From NCBI RefSeq assembly GCF_007830595.1, contig NZ_VLLD01000006.1: 64,000 nt of DNA. One strand, 5' to 3'. Of this stretch, positions 62,549 through 64,000 are shown piece after piece. The translations under genes and the position numbers were made by a program. The DNA comes from Treponema_B putidum. Its GTDB lineage: Bacteria; Spirochaetota; Spirochaetia; Treponematales; Treponemataceae. Positions within the stretch are counted from its first letter, which is position 1. Every line of letters starts with the position of its first letter. The notes beneath the pieces are model-generated. The model was not told where the DNA came from and did not search any database. It saw only the letters and a list, made by a program, of their open reading frames with translations.

Positions 62549-63411
62549 TGAAAGTAAAAAAGTTATATATATTTTCAAGATTTTTTCCCCTAATTTTTGT
62601 ATCTATTATCAGTACAAACTTAGATGCGAGTCCCACCGTTGGTGTTTTTAAACTTGAATCAAAAAATATAACTGAACAAACAACCGTAACAATAAGCAAT
62701 GCTATTTTTAACTTTGTAAAAGAATTAAAAAAATATGATATTATAGATATGCGCTCTACTCCGGTAAGTGAAACAGATGCACGGCAGCGTTTTGATTATG
62801 TTTTTGCAGGGAAGGTGACGGGCTTGGAAAACGGTATACAGCTTGAACTTATGCTAAAAAATGCTTCAGATGATATAACAAGGCGTATATCGAAAATTTA
62901 TCAAAGCGTTAATTTAATCTTATTGGACTCGCGAGTCCTCGTATCGGATATTTTTGATAAATCCGTAAATTTATCGGAAGCATACAATTCCGAAGACATA
63001 ACCAGTAATGATAATAATAATGAGGAAGTAGGAGAAGTAAAAAATATCGATATCCTTTCGGGCTCATGGCAAGGCGAAGAAGGCATTGAGAGGGTTGAAA
63101 TTATGAGAGGCGGAAGGGGAATTGCCTTACTTTCAAGCGGAATAACCATTTTACTTCAAATAAAGGTAAATGACGGCTATTTGACAATCAATCAATCCGG
63201 AAAACCTTCATCAAGACAGTTTATCAATTTACCGGATGAAATAGCCAAAAAAGCAGCAGAGACAGGGAAAACCCCTTCATGGAAATTTCTTGTTTCCGCC
63301 AACAATAAAATTTTAGTTGGAGAAAAAATAGATATTGAAATAGTTTATCACGGAAGCAACCTTGTTTCGGTAAATGAAGTTATAAAAAAAGTGCGCTGGG
63401 TAAAAAATTAA
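62548..63411 (+). CDS. Hypothetical exported protein coupled to smpB
   Basis: The 287-residue protein has a signal peptide (about 1-27, LDASP). A domain near 28-140 (VGVFKLESKNITEQTTVTISNAIFNFVKEL) resembles periplasmic proteins that build a TolB-N-like or FlgO-like fold. A Ser/Asn/Asp-rich linker follows, then a beta-rich end (GSWQGEEGIERVEIMRGGRG). It is translationally coupled to smpB (1-bp overlap). No named family is assigned. Confidence 0.65.
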   Translation: MKVKKLYIFSRFFPLIFVSIISTNLDASPTVGVFKLESKNITEQTTVTISNAIFNFVKELKKYDIIDMRSTPVSETDARQRFDYVFAGKVTGLENGIQLELMLKNASDDITRRISKIYQSVNLILLDSRVLVSDIFDKSVNLSEAYNSEDITSNDNNNEEVGEVKNIDILSGSWQGEEGIERVEIMRGGRGIALLSSGITILLQIKVNDGYLTINQSGKPSSRQFINLPDEIAKKAAETGKTPSWKFLVSANNKILVGEKIDIEIVYHGSNLVSVNEVIKKVRWVKN

Positions 63412-63465
63412 AAACGGCCTTGTAAAAAGATTTGCCTAGAGTCTTTTATGCACCGTTTTATAAGC

Positions 63466-64000
63466 TCATTTACACGGCTCTACATCCCAGTCCCTATAAA
63501 GGAGCTCTAAAAACGGCTTCATAATATATTCTCCGCCGGAAATAGTGTAGTGATTTCCGTCATCTTTCATAAGCCTTATTTCTTTGCCGTCAGAGGTTTT
63601 AACGGTATCGCTGTAAGGAACTCCGTCTCCCGGAGCTACACTACTGAGAGAAAATTTTTTAAGAATGATTTCCGAATATTCCGATGCTATTTTTTTATGT
63701 AAGTCTTCAATATAAAGTAATTGAGCATTATATATTTTATTCCGGACAGTCGGCATACCCAGCCAGTAAACTTTTTTTGTATTCTCAAGTAAAATATTCA
63801 AATGAGTTTTTATCTTATCTTTATAAGCCGACTCCCAGTTTTCCGTTTCCTTTACAAGAACTTTTCCATTATCTGCATAAAAATTCTGATAATCATTCAT
63901 TCCCAAAAAAATAACGGCAATATCATAGGGTTCATTTTTACTTTCTTCAAACACTTGCTTAAGTTTTTTAGGCCAGTTATAATAATCGCTTCTTATAAAA
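63466..64000 (-). CDS. DUF459/SGNH-hydrolase-like protein (N-terminus outside window)
   Basis: The frame is open from the right edge to a stop at 63466. It reads DYYNWPKKLKQVF, then VIFLGMNDYQNF, matching the DUF459 family of SGNH-type esterases (block with GxND). A later DDGNHYTISGGEYIMKPF carries the catalytic-type Asp/His. The family lies in the periplasm, often with cell-wall acyltransferases. A GTG at about 63954 is not the start, since the frame continues upstream. Confidence 0.75.
   Translation of the reverse strand, partial: FIRSDYYNWPKKLKQVFEESKNEPYDIAVIFLGMNDYQNFYADNGKVLVKETENWESAYKDKIKTHLNILLENTKKVYWLGMPTVRNKIYNAQLLYIEDLHKKIASEYSEIILKKFSLSSVAPGDGVPYSDTVKTSDGKEIRLMKDDGNHYTISGGEYIMKPFLELLYRDWDVEPCK

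Overview
The window is a chromosomal segment of an oral-type treponeme, most likely Treponema denticola or a close relative. This rests on low G+C, two tandem FlaB-type (periplasmic) flagellins, a cheA / CheW-CheR hybrid / cheX / cheY operon, a Tp34/P19 lipoprotein, many lipoproteins with loose lipoboxes, and an amino-acid-fermenter gene set (serine dehydratase, pyruvate phosphate dikinase). The species is inferred from protein families; no search was run. I see no rRNA, CRISPR array, insertion sequence or prophage.

Layout. 1-1.6 kb is a sparse accessory stretch: a truncated ORF at the edge, an 84-aa Cys-rich protein, and a small minus-strand pair of genes, the second broken by an in-frame stop and followed by a terminator. 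The unannotated gaps at 134-348, 661-886 and 1373-1615 are AT-rich and show nothing I can name. 1.6-5.6 kb carries citrate-lyase accessory genes (citXG, citC) with a two-subunit class I fumarase but no lyase subunits. 5.6-14.9 kb holds a DUF2259 protein and a complete minus-strand iron-uptake operon: FTR1 permease, P19/Tp34, a DUF2318 membrane protein, three FtsX-like permeases, an ATPase and an FMN-binding lipoprotein. It is driven by a near-consensus promoter overlapped by palindromes. 15-18 kb has an ABC exporter and a lone ATPase with a DUF4418 protein. 18-28.5 kb is housekeeping: sdaAB/sdaAA, nfeD, rpmE, rho, tRNA-Glu, aroH, ppdK, a CapA-like lipoprotein and purB. 28.6-35.3 kb has a Sel1/BspA-like repeat protein, a large lipoprotein, a one-TM protein and an smc with no recognisable hinge. 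35.4-40.8 kb has a degenerate-receiver regulator convergent with the chemotaxis operon. 40.9-52.2 kb has two beta-barrel candidates, gap, yebC, small regulators and envelope proteins, an Xaa-Pro aminopeptidase, a GNAT protein and an NrnA-like phosphoesterase. 52.2-60.1 kb is the flagellin cluster (flaB, flaB, flaG, fliD) running into two conserved unknowns, tsaE, tsaB and an HD-GYP protein. 60.1-64 kb has hemW, a signal-peptidase-like protein lacking its catalytic dyad, smpB, a secreted protein and a truncated DUF459 hydrolase.

How the genes work together. P19 and FTR1 would capture and translocate iron, with the DUF2318 protein, ABC modules and FMN lipoprotein plausibly handling electrons or export. 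SdaAB turns serine into pyruvate and PpdK turns pyruvate into PEP. The che operon and flagellin cluster serve motility.

Most notable signals: (1) both flaB leaders carry a GGA-loop hairpin matching the CsrA consensus, with compensatory differences in the stems; (2) several genes without a Shine-Dalgarno (sdaAB, capA-like, cheA, purB, smpB) have sigma-70 promoters placed so that the mRNA would be leaderless; (3) a signal peptidase I homologue without Ser or Lys; (4) a hinge-less SMC; (5) a DUF2318 gene that appears to start at ATT; (6) hairpins that may tune the iron operon.
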